Source: Bacilli bacterium (GTDB lineage: Bacteria; Bacillota_I; Bacilli_A; RF39; UBA660). Taken from it: a stretch of DNA of 64,000 nt. Location: positions 62,001-126,000 of the forward strand of contig JAFUFG010000001.1 in assembly GCA_017470045.1 (NCBI GenBank), read 5' to 3'. Both the position numbers and the translations under genes were made by a program. This document shows, one piece after another, positions 62,964 through 64,000 of this stretch. The notes under the pieces were generated by a model. It was not told where the DNA came from. It made no database searches and worked only from the letters and a program-made list of their open reading frames with translations. Position 1 is the first letter of the stretch, and each line of letters begins with the position of its first letter.

Positions 62964-63827
62964 TTAGAATTTTTTACAGAAGTTATTAATCTGGTTCTGG
63001 ACAAACTTATTTAAAGGTACAATAATAGTCTGATAATCATCAGTTATCATAGTTACCTGAGTGCCTTCTTGGTTTACTTTGATACTCTGATAGAAAGGAG
63101 AAAAGTCGTTGCAAATAGTATATACATCGGCAGATTCTTTAAGAATCATTTTAACTACATCTTCATTCATGATAGGAGCGATAAAGTTGTCGTCTTCTCC
63201 TACAAACAAATTATTTCCTTTTTCAATAATCGATTCTTGTAATGTTTTAATACCTGTTGTGGACTCCGTTATACCTTGGGTATAGGCTTGAACATAAGAC
63301 GGAAAATATACCCTATCCCAACACACGATTCGTAAATTTCCGACTTTAGAACGACCATTAACTATTTGAATACTTCCTAAAGAACGTAACGAAAATGACG
63401 GTTTTTGGCCACTCTTTAAATCTTCATTAAATGATTTACCTAATTCATTATTGGTACCACGAACCCACGATTTAACAACAGGACCTTCCATCCAAAGTTT
63501 TTGATACCAAACCTGTTCCAGCATAGGGTCTATCTTTTGCTGTCTAGCTAAGTTCATATCCAGCGGATGCCCCGCTTCGCCTTTCATATTCCCCGTAGTA
63601 ACTAGCTCTTTAATACGATCTCCGTATATTTCTCTATGAAGATCTTCCGTAGCATAATATCGTCTATTACGGTTTAATACTTCAGCTACCTGAAGTACAG
63701 CTTCTGCTACCAACCAATCCTTATCTTTTTTAATAATATCACAAGATACAGCATCAGGTGGAACTGTAGACTCATTAATCATATAAGCTACAGGAGTATC
63801 ATTTTTAAATTCTATTACATCAGCCAT
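62964..63827 (-). CDS. Prohead maturation protease, T4 gp21-like
   Basis: 287 residues, ribosome binding site GGAGG. It has LNRNRRYYATEDL (51-63), GEAGHPLD with His87, and PSFSLRSLG with Ser144/Ser146 (143-151): the His and Ser region of phage prohead serine proteases. These cut scaffold, internal head proteins and capsid after acidic-type sites. Likely substrates in this window are the acidic-front/basic-body proteins at 35.4-41.2 and 53.6-54.7 kb. G+C-rich codons suggest strong expression. Confidence 0.8.
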   Translation of the reverse strand: MADVIEFKNDTPVAYMINESTVPPDAVSCDIIKKDKDWLVAEAVLQVAEVLNRNRRYYATEDLHREIYGDRIKELVTTGNMKGEAGHPLDMNLARQQKIDPMLEQVWYQKLWMEGPVVKSWVRGTNNELGKSFNEDLKSGQKPSFSLRSLGSIQIVNGRSKVGNLRIVCWDRVYFPSYVQAYTQGITESTTGIKTLQESIIEKGNNLFVGEDDNFIAPIMNEDVVKMILKESADVYTICNDFSPFYQSIKVNQEGTQVTMITDDYQTIIVPLNKFVQNQINNFCKKF

Positions 63828-63948
63828 TTATTAAAGCCTCCTATATTAATAAAGTTATTAATTTAATGTCAGGATAATAGAGCATTATAAATTATAAATA
63901 GGTTATAACAGCAAAATAAGATATTAATATAGAAAGTAGATGATAAAT

Positions 63949-64000
63949 ATGATCAATATAGTTATTATGAATGATGCTGGTACTGATGGATATGCTAGTG
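63949..64000 (+). CDS. Start of an unknown gene, truncated at the right edge
   Basis: An open frame from the ATG at 63949 (MINIVIMNDAGTDGYAS) runs off the window. Only a weak purine stretch precedes it. The short N-terminus gives no family. Confidence 0.4.
   Translation, partial: MINIVIMNDAGTDGYAS

Overview
The window looks like part of a large, AT-rich, contractile-tailed bacteriophage genome, probably a jumbo myovirus. It carries a large terminase, a prohead protease and a T4 gp25-like baseplate protein. It also carries phage versions of a multisubunit RNA polymerase beta' chain, a family-B DNA polymerase, a gp46-like recombination ATPase and an SF2 helicase. Nearly every gene starts with a strong AAGGAGG-type ribosome binding site, which fits a Firmicutes-like host (inference). 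Genes lie on both strands in short blocks separated by palindromic terminators. No tRNA, rRNA or CRISPR array was found.

The most exciting region is 15.87-17.76 kb. A minus-strand gene (16781-17758) encodes a 325-residue protein with an IS110/Nop-type core and no visible nuclease. Directly beside it is a non-coding array of about 870 bases. The array is built of about 48 half-units of 18 bases, each a conserved 9-mer plus a variable 9-mer. Two 9-mer types alternate, which gives a 36-base period. This is the organisation known for TIGR-Tas systems (tandem interspaced guide RNA arrays giving 36-nt tigRNAs, with Nop-domain Tas proteins). I read it as a phage TIGR array with a TasA-type protein.

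A second theme is broken essential genes. RNA polymerase beta' is split between 20.9-23.0 kb and 49.1-51.3 kb, and its first part is interrupted by a group I intron inside the catalytic DxDGD motif. DNA polymerase B is split between 28.9-30.8 kb and 42.7-46.2 kb, and its second part is interrupted in motif B by a 1255-base group I intron carrying an HNH endonuclease. Terminase (54.7-57.3 kb, minus) is interrupted by a 303-base ORF-less group I intron in its nuclease domain. All three introns show a P7 pairing, with compensatory change, and exon joins that restore the protein motif.

Layout. 0-13 kb: baseplate hub candidate, PC4-like and zinc-rich proteins, large unknown minus-strand genes and a transglutaminase-like protein. 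13.4-17.8 kb: a multidomain zinc finger/nuclease/GNAT/GNAT/kinase fusion, the TIGR array and tasA. 17.9-20.8 kb: baseplate genes. 20.9-31.5 kb: RNA polymerase, small genes, gp46-like ATPase and polymerase N-part. 31.6-41.2 kb: a glycine/threonine-rich repeat protein and a group of putative protease-processed internal head proteins. 41.4-48.1 kb: small genes, polymerase C-part and homing endonucleases. 48.1-57.3 kb: a virion candidate, RNA polymerase C-part, helicase, a processed basic protein and terminase. 57.4-64 kb: a duplicated accessory cluster, lipoprotein, nucleoside deoxyribosyltransferase-like protein, HicB-like protein, AAA ATPase and prohead protease.

Most transcription units end in near-perfect palindromes, and at least 17 of these are centred on CATATG although their flanking stems differ. 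Many genes have no recognisable family; these are described only by what can be seen.
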